This document shows, piece by piece, positions 6,262 through 13,193 of a DNA stretch of 20,415 nt; within the stretch, counting starts at the first letter, position 1, and each line of letters opens with the position of its first letter. Where the stretch lies: positions 19,968-40,382 of the forward strand of contig DGRY01000030.1 of NCBI GenBank assembly GCA_002391185.1. The letters are read 5' to 3'. Origin of the DNA: Prevotella sp. UBA4376. GTDB taxonomy: Bacteria; Bacteroidota; Bacteroidia; Bacteroidales; Bacteroidaceae. Both the position numbers and the translations under genes were made by a program. A model generated the notes under the pieces. The model saw only the letters and a program-made list of their open reading frames with translations, ran no database searches and had not been told where the DNA came from.

Positions 6262-9123
6262 TCATTTTTTTCCATTTTTCAATATTAACTCTAATACTCC
6301 TCCTTGCTCTATCATCTCGTGAGTGATATAATTGTGTGGATAATCCTTTCCGTTGAAAGACACTTTCTTTTTCCCTGCATTTTCCTTTAAAGCATTCTCA
6401 ACTATGATGGTGAGATTACCAATGCGAATCTTATCGAAAGTTGGGATGCCCAACACATAACGGTCTGACGCAGGAGAAGGATAAAAGCCTAATGCTGAGA
6501 ACACATACCAGGCATCACTATCAGGGATACTGTTATTAATGAAATCAAGATTATCAACAGCCTTTTTCCAATTAGCAGAACGTTTAAGCAATAGCTGATA
6601 ATCGTTGTCCTTGCCTAATTTCTTAGCTACCTGAGCCAAACAATAGGCTGCCAAATCATTATCATAGTTACCCTTAGTATAAGGAACAGAGAGAATGCTC
6701 TTACGCATAGCTTCATAGGCTTTTTCGGTCTTGATGCTTCTAACACCCTTTAGTAAAGCATCAGCCAATACAATTGTGGCATAATGAGTATCAGACACAG
6801 AAGCCTCGTTGTTGCATGCAGGAAAATCAGGAATACTGCCACTCTGCTCATACATATCAACAAAATTCTGCATCATGGTACCATACTGTGGTTCGATAAT
6901 TAGATTCAATGGATTTTGTGCACGATAGGTATAAGGCAGAGGATAGTCCATATATGTGCGACGATAGATAGCCTTACCACCTATCTTTCCAAAGGAATAA
7001 ACCATTACACTATCTTCGTGAGCGAATGTAGGAAACCTACCGTCCTTATCGCTGAAGGCACGAGGAAGGAAACTGTTGCGATAGATTGCACTATAGAACT
7101 TATTGACAGCCTCGGCATCGCTACTTTCAACATCTATACGACTAAGACGACGAATCCACGACTCGGCAATGCGACAGCGAGTGTCGTAGAACTCCCAATG
7201 AGGAATTTCCTCCTGCATATTGTTCCAAGCACCCTTTAAATCAACAAAACTGGTAGATGCCTTCACTAACAGTTCTTCATTACGTGCAACATCAAAAGCA
7301 ACCCAAGCATACTGAACAGAGTCAACAGTATCAATGCCCCATGAAGAAATCTGATCCTGAAAGGCTACTATGAAATAGCCATTGATGCCAGCCTTCGCTC
7401 CCTGACCATTTAACTGACGATGAACAGGATTGCAGCCATAGACAATATTTCTAACGGTATCTACCTTTAACCATCCTTCATGTTGGTCGCTATTTGCCTG
7501 AACAACAAAATAGGCACGACCATCTTTCTGATATTTGAAACGGAAGAACGCACTATGACTCATACCTGTCATCTCAGCCTTTAGATGTTCATCAGGCAGA
7601 ACGACAGAATAGTAATCAGGATGTCCTTCCTCACCTTCATGAGAAAAACGAGAGGCACGAGCAGAAGGCAGTAGGCGCAAGCTATCCATCAAGGGCATAA
7701 GAGTGAAAGAACCGTAATCCTGAGCCTTCACTCCATTAAGCCAATGACTTGAGCGGAAACCTTGAAAGAGAGTATTGTCATATCTATAAGGTGATACTCC
7801 AAGGTGCTCCCCCTCTACATTCTGCGGTGTCCATGAATTCATACCGAAAGGTTCAAGAACAGCAGGAATATTCAGAGCTGTTGTGTCAGTAGGATTTATT
7901 GTGCTTATACGCTGAAGCAATCCCAGTTTCTCAGCTCTATTAATACGCTTACGCATATATTTCTTTAGCTGACTCCAAGTATAGAAACCATCCTTGTCAG
8001 ACTCACGGAAGAGTTTCACAGGCTGCTCATTATGCAGAATCTGAACAATAATATTCTTACCATTACTATAGAAAACTATCTGAAGATTGGCAGCCATAGG
8101 AATGGCCTTATCCATATCATCGAAACGCTCATCGCTAAGAGTGCTTAGTCCCATCAGCGAAAGCAGACGATAAAGACTGCTGTCGTGCCCGAAACGAAGA
8201 GTAGCACCATGACGGTTTTGTGATATGTATCTATCAGCCTCAGCCTCTATGTTTTTCCAAAGACTGATAGCAGAACGCTGAGGAACCCCATAGTTGTCGG
8301 GCGACTGACCATTGACTACCCACATACGTTCGTTGGCTTCCTCATAAAGAGTGCGCATCTCGTTGTCGGTGAAATAATCAAAGAGATTGACTTTTAGACT
8401 GGTATTTTGAATATCAGAAGCTATAACATAGAAGTCACGCATGAACTTTTCGGGATTGCTCACACGGGTGATAACCTTGAAAAACTGCGATGTGAAACGC
8501 TCTGCATCAATATCGCTATCGTAACGATAGTTCTTTATCAACCTTTCTTCCTCATCACTACTATATGCTATCCAGCACATATCAGTTTCATCTTTTCTCT
8601 CAGAAAGAGCCATGTGATTATCTGTATTGCGTGAGCGCAATACATTGAAGAAAGCCGACATGCTGTCATAACAACGAGGCATAGTACTACTAAAGCCCTC
8701 AACCTGAGCACCTGAAGCAAAAGCCTCAGGGAAAGCAGAAAGCATTCTGCAAGCAATACCTTCGTGCTGCGACATACCAAGAGGAGTGAGCATACCTATA
8801 TTTGTCTGAGCATCCTTCCACACCTTGTTCAATACTTTCTGCGCCTTTTTTCCCTGAACAGTAAGGTTTGACTTATCAGCAAACTGTGCAAGAACATCTT
8901 TATATTGACTCTCATTAGCCAACCAACGACTACCATGACGGGCATAATGAGAAATAAGAATTGGTTTGTAACCATCAGGAGCATCCACAGCCCCACTCCT
9001 CTTGGGTGCATGATAAACATAATAAACTCCTCCCATCTGCTCATTTGTTTTTTGAGCAGACAATGACATTGTACCGAATAGTGCCAATAATATAAAAATA
9101 AGTTTATGAGTTTGCGAGGTCAT
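6262..9123 (-). CDS. Secreted histidine phosphatase fused to a core-deleted GH92-like module
   Basis: A 953-residue exported protein with a signal peptide at 1-23 (ending SLSA-Q). Residues ~30-400 form a histidine acid phosphatase of the phytase/MINPP type: the catalytic RHGSR is at 62-66 and the partner HD at 313-314 in LRFGHDSS, so a phosphate-ester hydrolase is likely. Residues ~420-953 follow GH92 alpha-mannosidases: the N-terminal beta-sandwich (GSFTLMPL, RFSHEGE), the linker and first barrel helices (KFYSAIYRNSFLPRAFSDKDG, YDNDLAAYCLAQ), and the C-terminal AWYVFSALGFYP at 871-882. GH92 enzymes normally have well over 100 residues between the NWKK region (851) and AWYVFSALGFYP, including the NEPSHH acid and the D-rich base motif. 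Here only about 16 remain. WDT is also replaced by PYT near 730. Mannosidase activity is therefore doubtful; a binding or structural role is inference. Confidence 0.85.
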   Translation of the reverse strand: MTSQTHKLIFILLALFGTMSLSAQKTNEQMGGVYYVYHAPKRSGAVDAPDGYKPILISHYARHGSRWLANESQYKDVLAQFADKSNLTVQGKKAQKVLNKVWKDAQTNIGMLTPLGMSQHEGIACRMLSAFPEAFASGAQVEGFSSTMPRCYDSMSAFFNVLRSRNTDNHMALSERKDETDMCWIAYSSDEEERLIKNYRYDSDIDAERFTSQFFKVITRVSNPEKFMRDFYVIASDIQNTSLKVNLFDYFTDNEMRTLYEEANERMWVVNGQSPDNYGVPQRSAISLWKNIEAEADRYISQNRHGATLRFGHDSSLYRLLSLMGLSTLSDERFDDMDKAIPMAANLQIVFYSNGKNIIVQILHNEQPVKLFRESDKDGFYTWSQLKKYMRKRINRAEKLGLLQRISTINPTDTTALNIPAVLEPFGMNSWTPQNVEGEHLGVSPYRYDNTLFQGFRSSHWLNGVKAQDYGSFTLMPLMDSLRLLPSARASRFSHEGEEGHPDYYSVVLPDEHLKAEMTGMSHSAFFRFKYQKDGRAYFVVQANSDQHEGWLKVDTVRNIVYGCNPVHRQLNGQGAKAGINGYFIVAFQDQISSWGIDTVDSVQYAWVAFDVARNEELLVKASTSFVDLKGAWNNMQEEIPHWEFYDTRCRIAESWIRRLSRIDVESSDAEAVNKFYSAIYRNSFLPRAFSDKDGRFPTFAHEDSVMVYSFGKIGGKAIYRRTYMDYPLPYTYRAQNPLNLIIEPQYGTMMQNFVDMYEQSGSIPDFPACNNEASVSDTHYATIVLADALLKGVRSIKTEKAYEAMRKSILSVPYTKGNYDNDLAAYCLAQVAKKLGKDNDYQLLLKRSANWKKAVDNLDFINNSIPDSDAWYVFSALGFYPSPASDRYVLGIPTFDKIRIGNLTIIVENALKENAGKKKVSFNGKDYPHNYITHEMIEQGGVLELILKNGKK

Positions 9124-9131
9124 GAGATGAT

Positions 9132-9166
9132 AAGTTTATAGTTTATTGTTTACTGTTTACAGTTTA
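9132..9166. repeat. Five exact heptamers NNGTTTA in the phosphatase leader
   Basis: AAGTTTA, TAGTTTA, TTGTTTA, CTGTTTA, CAGTTTA follow each other without a gap, then TGAGTTT and the inverted TGTAAAC. The array starts 9 bp upstream of the phosphatase start codon and lies inside its transcribed leader if the -7 box at 9192-9199 is used. Confidence 0.75.
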
Positions 9167-9191
9167 TGAGTTTTGTAAACTACTAATGTGG

Positions 9192-9199
9192 CAAAGATA
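9192..9199 (-). promoter_or_regulatory. Candidate -7 box for the phosphatase-GH92 gene
   Basis: On the minus strand this reads TATCTTTG followed by C, an exact TAnnTTTG match. No clear TTTG lies 19-21 bp upstream, so the -33 half is weak. Transcription would start near 9185, giving a leader of about 60 nt with the heptamer array. Confidence 0.5.
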
Positions 9200-9225
9200 A
9201 GAAAAAAAACAATAATATGCGATTT

Positions 9226-9243
9226 TGAGAATAAAAATTCACT
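9226..9243. promoter_or_regulatory. Candidate ArgR operator (ARG-box-like), distal
   Basis: AGAATAAAAATTCA (9228-9241) matches 13 of 14 positions of the classical ARG-box core TGAATWWWWATTCA. It lies between the divergent phosphatase gene and argR, about 175 bp from the proximal site at 9403-9416. Whether the ArgR of this lineage uses this consensus is not known to me. Confidence 0.45.
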
Positions 9244-9286
9244 GGTGATTATTTTTATTAAAAACTCAGTAATCATCGTTATAATA

Positions 9287-9300
9287 CGCATAATTATGCG
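9287..9300. promoter_or_regulatory. Perfect palindrome CGCATAATTATGCG upstream of argR
   Basis: A perfect 14-bp palindrome with the same 5-4-5 half-site geometry as an ARG box. The half site TATGCGAT (9295-9302) recurs at 9216-9223. It lies about 60 bp upstream of the argR -33 box and could be a regulator site, perhaps for ArgR itself. Confidence 0.45.
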
Positions 9301-9359
9301 ATATATTATACTATATAATTACATTTTTGTAATTTATCCAGCATTTTATTAACAAATAA

Positions 9360-9391
9360 TTTGGCTATATATACAAAAAGTTGTATTTTTG
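9360..9391 (+). promoter_or_regulatory. Bacteroidota-type promoter for argR operon
   Basis: TTTG (9360-9363), a 20-bp spacer and TATTTTTG (9384-9391) followed by CA match the Bacteroidota consensus at every defined position. The transcript would start near 9398, about 24 nt before the argR ATG. Confidence 0.8.
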
Positions 9392-9402
9392 CACCCATAA
9401 GT

Positions 9403-9416
9403 TGAATAAAAATACA
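9403..9416. promoter_or_regulatory. Candidate ArgR operator at the argR transcription start
   Basis: TGAATAAAAATACA matches 13 of 14 positions of TGAATWWWWATTCA and covers the predicted start of transcription of argR. Binding there would block the promoter, fitting autorepression of the argR-GNAT-argG operon. Confidence 0.5.
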
Positions 9417-9421
9417 TTGTT

Positions 9422-9895
9422 ATGAAGGTTAAGAATAGTAGAATGGAAGCTCTGAAGATGCTTATTTCAAGCATGGAATTAGGTTCACAAGAAGAAGTTC
9501 TTCAGGCGCTAAAAAAAGAGGGATTCAAACTTACTCAAGCTACTTTAAGTCGCGACTTAAAACAATTAAAGGTAGCCAAGGCTGCATCTATGAACGGCAA
9601 ATATGTATATGTATTGCCTAACGAGACTATGTATAAACGCATCCACAAGCCTCTGTCAGCAGTAGAGATGATGAACACTCCAGGATTTATCTCTATCAAT
9701 TTTTCGGGCAACATGGGCGTTATCAAGACCCGCCCAGGATACGCAAGCAGCATAGCATACAACATTGACAACAGCGACATTCCTGAAATATTGGGAACAA
9801 TAGCTGGTGACGATACAATATTCATAGTAGTAAAAGAAGGAGCAAATAAAAACAACATCATAGAAGGTCTCAACGGTATTATACCAAACATATAA
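9422..9895 (+). CDS. argR: Arginine repressor ArgR
   Basis: A 157-residue DNA-binding regulator of arginine genes; family members form hexamers with arginine bound between trimers. The N-terminal winged helix-turn-helix contains LTQATLSRDLKQLKVAK at 37-53, with the family's SRDL recognition motif. The C-terminal oligomerisation and arginine-binding domain contains GTIAGDDT at 125-132. Length is normal for the family. The ATG at 9422 follows a strong promoter and an ARG-box-like site at 9403-9416. It is the first gene of a plus-strand group; the acyltransferase gene begins 9 bp after its stop and argG after that, so repressor and biosynthetic enzymes are probably made from one transcript. Autoregulation is inferred from the operator position. 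Confidence 0.95.
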   Translation: MKVKNSRMEALKMLISSMELGSQEEVLQALKKEGFKLTQATLSRDLKQLKVAKAASMNGKYVYVLPNETMYKRIHKPLSAVEMMNTPGFISINFSGNMGVIKTRPGYASSIAYNIDNSDIPEILGTIAGDDTIFIVVKEGANKNNIIEGLNGIIPNI

Positions 9896-9904
9896 AAAAA
9901 AATA

Positions 9905-10504
9905 ATGGAAGAAATAAAGGTAATGGTTGCCGACGAATCACATATTAAATATGTCGAAACCATACTGCAGACTATTGCTGACGCTGCCAAGGTTCGTGGC
10001 ACTGGTATAGCTAAGCGTTCACCAGAATACGTCGCAACAAAGATGAGAGAAGCTAAAGCCGTCATTGCCCTGCAGGGTGAAAAATTTGCAGGCTTCAGCT
10101 ACATAGAAACATGGGGAAACAAGCATTACGTGACTACATCAGGACTTATTGTTCATCCTGATTTCAGAGGTCTCGGACTTGCCAAAAGAATAAAGAATGT
10201 GACATTCACATTAGCACGAAAGCGATGGCCTAATGCAAAGATATTCTCATTGACATCTGGTTCTGCCGTAATGAAGATGAACACCCAACTGGGTTATCAT
10301 CCCGTTACCTTTGCCGACCTCACCGATGACGAAAGTTTCTGGAAAGGATGTGAGGGATGTGTAAACCATGATGTATTGGCAAGAACAGGACAGAAATACT
10401 GTATCTGCACAGCAATGCTCTTTGACCCAGAAGAACATCTTCCTGCAAAACTTCCACAGGAGGTGCTTGACAGAATAAACAGAATAGACGGAAGCAATAA
10501 ATAA
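9905..10504 (+). CDS. GNAT acyltransferase, candidate glutamate N-acyltransferase of the arginine pathway
   Basis: A 199-residue GNAT-fold protein. The acyl-CoA binding motif A is VHPDFRGLGLAKRI at 83-96. Central strands FAGFSYIETW and YVTTSGLIVHP precede it. The C-terminal part has an unusual cysteine cluster: Cys149-x2-Cys152 in FWKGCEGC and Cys166-x-Cys168 in KYCICTAMLF, with His155 between, which could bind a metal. It sits between argR and argG, 9 bp after argR and 18 bp before argG. No other argA or argJ is in the window, and the transcarbamylase here is of the N-succinylornithine type. It may therefore transfer a succinyl (or acetyl) group from CoA to glutamate to start arginine synthesis. 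The GNAT fold is sure; the substrate is inference from context. Confidence 0.8.
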   Translation: MEEIKVMVADESHIKYVETILQTIADAAKVRGTGIAKRSPEYVATKMREAKAVIALQGEKFAGFSYIETWGNKHYVTTSGLIVHPDFRGLGLAKRIKNVTFTLARKRWPNAKIFSLTSGSAVMKMNTQLGYHPVTFADLTDDESFWKGCEGCVNHDVLARTGQKYCICTAMLFDPEEHLPAKLPQEVLDRINRIDGSNK

Positions 10505-10522
10505 AGCACAAAATAGATTATT

Positions 10523-11725
10523 ATGGCAAAGAAGAAAGTTGTCGTAGCCTTCTCAGGCGGTCTCGACACATCATACACAGTAATGAAGCTCGCCCAAGAT
10601 GGCTGGGATGTTTATGCTGCATGTGCCAACACTGGTGGATTCAGCGAAGAACAGCTAAAGAAAAACGAGGAGAATGCCTATAAATTGGGCGCAGTAGAGT
10701 ATGCTACTCTTGACGTTACTCAGGAATATTACGAGAAGAGTCTGAAATATATGATTTTCGGAAATGTACTGCGTAACAACTGCTACCCTATCTCTGTTAG
10801 TTCAGAGAGAATTTTCCAGGCTATAGCCATAGCACGATATGCAAACGAGATTGGTGCCGACGCTATCGCTCATGGCTCTACCGGAGCAGGCAACGACCAA
10901 ATTCGTTTTGATATGACATTCCTTGTTATGGCACCAGGAGTGGAAATTATCACCCTTACCCGTGACAAGGCACTATCACGTCAGGAAGAAGTGGACTACC
11001 TCAATGAGCACGGATTCTTTGCCGACTTTACTAAACTAAAATATTCATATAACGTTGGTATTTGGGGTACCAGCATTTGTGGTGGTGAGCTTCTTGACCC
11101 AACACAGGGATTGCCTGAGGAAGCCTATCTCAAACATGTCACAGCCAAGGAAAAAGAAGCTGAACTGAAGATCACCTTCAAGAATGGTGAGATCGACGCT
11201 GTTAATGGCGAACATTTTGACGATAAGATAAAGGCAATACAGAAGATTGAAGAGATTGGTGCCAGCTATGCTATCGGCAGAGACTGCAATGTTGGCGACA
11301 CCATTATTGGTATCAAGGGACGTGTTGGCTTCGAGGCTGCTGCTCCAAAACTGATTATTGAAGCACACAGATTGTTGGAAAAGAGCACTCTAAGCAAGTG
11401 GCAGCAGTATTGGAAAGACCAGTTGGGCAACTGGTATGGAATGTTCCTCCACGAGAGTCAGTATCTGGAGCCTGTTATGCCCGACATGGAAGCTTTCCTT
11501 ACAAGCAGCCAGCGTCACGTGAACGGAACAGCCATTCTAAAACTTCGTCCATACGGTTTCGAAACTATTGGTGTTGATTCTGACGAAGACCTCACCAAGA
11601 GCAAGCTCGGAGAATATGGCGAGATGAACCACGGATGGACAGCCGACGATGCCAAGGGTTTCATCAAGATAACATCTACTCCACTCCGTGTGTTCTACGG
11701 AATGCACCCAGAAGAGAAAAGATAA
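10523..11725 (+). CDS. argG: Argininosuccinate synthase
   Basis: A 400-residue cytoplasmic enzyme that joins citrulline and aspartate using ATP to give argininosuccinate, the next-to-last step to arginine. The ATP-pyrophosphatase loop SGGLDTS is at 11-17, and HGSTGAGNDQIRFD, the citrulline/aspartate-binding stretch, is near 117-130. Length is normal for bacterial ArgG and no key motif is missing. The ATG at 10523 is 18 bp after the acyltransferase stop, and the gene closes the argR operon. A 170-bp palindromic repeat element follows (11731-11900). ArgH, which acts next, is not in the window. Confidence 0.97.
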   Translation: MAKKKVVVAFSGGLDTSYTVMKLAQDGWDVYAACANTGGFSEEQLKKNEENAYKLGAVEYATLDVTQEYYEKSLKYMIFGNVLRNNCYPISVSSERIFQAIAIARYANEIGADAIAHGSTGAGNDQIRFDMTFLVMAPGVEIITLTRDKALSRQEEVDYLNEHGFFADFTKLKYSYNVGIWGTSICGGELLDPTQGLPEEAYLKHVTAKEKEAELKITFKNGEIDAVNGEHFDDKIKAIQKIEEIGASYAIGRDCNVGDTIIGIKGRVGFEAAAPKLIIEAHRLLEKSTLSKWQQYWKDQLGNWYGMFLHESQYLEPVMPDMEAFLTSSQRHVNGTAILKLRPYGFETIGVDSDEDLTKSKLGEYGEMNHGWTADDAKGFIKITSTPLRVFYGMHPEEKR

Positions 11726-11730
11726 AAAAG

Positions 11731-11900
11731 AATGTGGAATTAGGAATTAGGAATTTTGAATTGGTCGCACTCCGTGCGATGAAGAATTATTCAATGAACA
11801 ATTATTTAAGCGCTATGCGCTTCATTATTCATTATTCAATATTCACTATTCATTAGCAAAGCTCTGCTTTGCGCTAATTCAAAATTCAACACTCCACATT
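11731..11900. repeat. 170-bp composite element: terminal inverted repeats, two heptamer arrays, three triloop palindromes
   Basis: Ends AATGTGGA (11731-11738) and TCCACATT (11893-11900) are inverted repeats, and GAATTTTGAATT (11751-11762) pairs perfectly with AATTCAAAATTC (11876-11887). Inside are heptamers at 11736-11763 (GGAATTA-like, 4 units) and 11821-11855 (TTCATTA-like, 5 units). Palindromes are TCGCAC-TCC-GTGCGA (11765-11779), AAGCGC-TAT-GCGCTT (11808-11822) and GCAAAGC-TCT-GCTTTGC (11856-11872). It has no ORF of its own. Confidence 0.8.
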
Positions 11901-11983
11901 TAAGATATGCTTTTTCTTTGATGATGCAACTTTTCAATAATCCATTGCGTCTAACATACAAAGAAACTTTAAAGCATACTATT

Positions 11984-12184
11984 ATGTCAACAGGAAAAAG
12001 AATTTATCGTTCGGATGACCGCATCTTAGGTGGTGTATGTGCAGGACTTGCAGAATACTTTGAGTTTGATGCCACATGGGTACGCATATTATATGCCTTA
12101 CTCACTTTCTGCACTGCCTTTAGTGGATGTATTCTCTACATCATCATGTGGATTGTCATCCCCGACAAGAACAGACTTTTATGA
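11984..12184 (+). CDS. Small PspC-domain membrane protein
   Basis: A 66-residue protein that is essentially one PspC domain: KRIYRSDDRILGGVCAGLAEYF (4-25) followed by a hydrophobic hairpin (about 33-58) and a charged end. PspC domains are linked to envelope-stress signalling and membrane binding, but the role of such minimal forms in Bacteroidota is unclear. I chose ATG 11984 because the PspC motif begins right after it; the upstream in-frame ATGs at 11918-11924 would add a stretch unlike the family. The stop TGA overlaps the argC start (ATGA, 12181-12184), so translation of argC is probably coupled to it. Why it is tied to arginine synthesis is not evident. Confidence 0.88.
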   Translation: MSTGKRIYRSDDRILGGVCAGLAEYFEFDATWVRILYALLTFCTAFSGCILYIIMWIVIPDKNRLL

Positions 12185-13191
12185 TAAAGATAGGAATTCT
12201 CGGTGCAGCTGGTTATACAGGAGGTGAGCTTATACGTCTCTTGATTAACCATCCTGAAGCCGAAATAGTTTTCGCAAATAGCGAGAGTAATGCCGGCAAC
12301 CTTGTGGCTGATGTTCATGAGGGTTTGTTAGGCGAAACCCAACTAAAATTCACGGATCAGCTACCTTTCGACAAGGTAGATGTAGTTTTTTTCTGCTTCG
12401 GTCACGGCAAGAGCGAAGCATTCATGAAAGAACACGATATCCCTTCCAATGTTAAGATCATAGACTTAGCACAGGATTTCCGCCTGCATCCACAATCACT
12501 TCCAGATGCAAATGCAGTAGTACGTCCTACTGCCATCTGCCATGATTTTGTTTATGGTCTTCCAGAGATTAACCGAGATATTATTTCCCAAGCCAAACAT
12601 GTTGCCAACCCAGGTTGTTTTGCCACCTGCATACAGCTTGGACTTATGCCTGCGGCAGCCATGCACCTTATAAACAGTGATGTAGCTGTTAATGCCATTA
12701 CAGGCTCTACTGGTGCTGGTCAGAAACCAGGTGCCACAACACATTTTTCATGGCGCAACAACAACCTAAGTATCTATAAAGCATTCAAGCATCAGCATGT
12801 ACCAGAGATAAGAGAGAGTATCACTCAGGTGCAAGGTTATCTTGACGCAAGCATTGACTTTATTCCTTACCGAGGAGACTTCGCACGTGGTATTTTTGCT
12901 ACCGAAGTAATCAAGACAGACAAACCTCTTGAAGAGATTGTTGCAGGTTATAAGGAGTTCTACAAGGATGCAGTCTTTACACACTACAGCGACAAAGCAA
13001 TAGACTTGAAACAGGTGGTAAACACCAACAAAGCTATTGTTCATTGCGATAAGATTGATGACAAGTTGCTCATCACCTCTTGTATCGATAACCTGCTAAA
13101 GGGTGCTGTGGGACAGGCTGTACAAAACATGAACATCATGTTTGGAATTGACGAGACATCAGGGTTAAAACTTAAAGCAAGCGCATTTTAA
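12181..13191 (+). CDS. argC: N-acyl-gamma-glutamyl-phosphate reductase
   Basis: A 336-residue NADPH-dependent enzyme that reduces N-acylglutamyl phosphate to the semialdehyde, the third arginine step. The nucleotide-binding GAAGYTGGEL is at 8-17, the catalytic cysteine is Cys146 in NPGCFAT, and GSTGAGQKPG is at 175-184. The conserved HQH of the active site follows at 204-206. The real start is ATG 12181 overlapping the PspC stop; the open frame extends upstream to 12127 only because it reads through the PspC gene. argD begins 2 bp after its stop. With a succinyl-type ArgF' nearby, the substrate is probably the N-succinyl compound, which is inference. Confidence 0.96.
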   Translation: MIKIGILGAAGYTGGELIRLLINHPEAEIVFANSESNAGNLVADVHEGLLGETQLKFTDQLPFDKVDVVFFCFGHGKSEAFMKEHDIPSNVKIIDLAQDFRLHPQSLPDANAVVRPTAICHDFVYGLPEINRDIISQAKHVANPGCFATCIQLGLMPAAAMHLINSDVAVNAITGSTGAGQKPGATTHFSWRNNNLSIYKAFKHQHVPEIRESITQVQGYLDASIDFIPYRGDFARGIFATEVIKTDKPLEEIVAGYKEFYKDAVFTHYSDKAIDLKQVVNTNKAIVHCDKIDDKLLITSCIDNLLKGAVGQAVQNMNIMFGIDETSGLKLKASAF

Positions 13192-13193
13192 TT

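Noticed and set aside
11918..11983. Longer PspC start at 11918
   Set aside because: The added 22 residues do not resemble PspC proteins, and the domain begins just after ATG 11984.
11726..11983. Small RNA or tRNA in the argG-PspC spacer
   Set aside because: No cloverleaf or promoter was found; the stems are explained by the repeat element.
12127..12180. Upstream extension of argC to ATG 12127
   Set aside because: These 18 codons lie inside the PspC gene in another frame. ATG 12181 starts directly with the ArgC nucleotide-binding motif.
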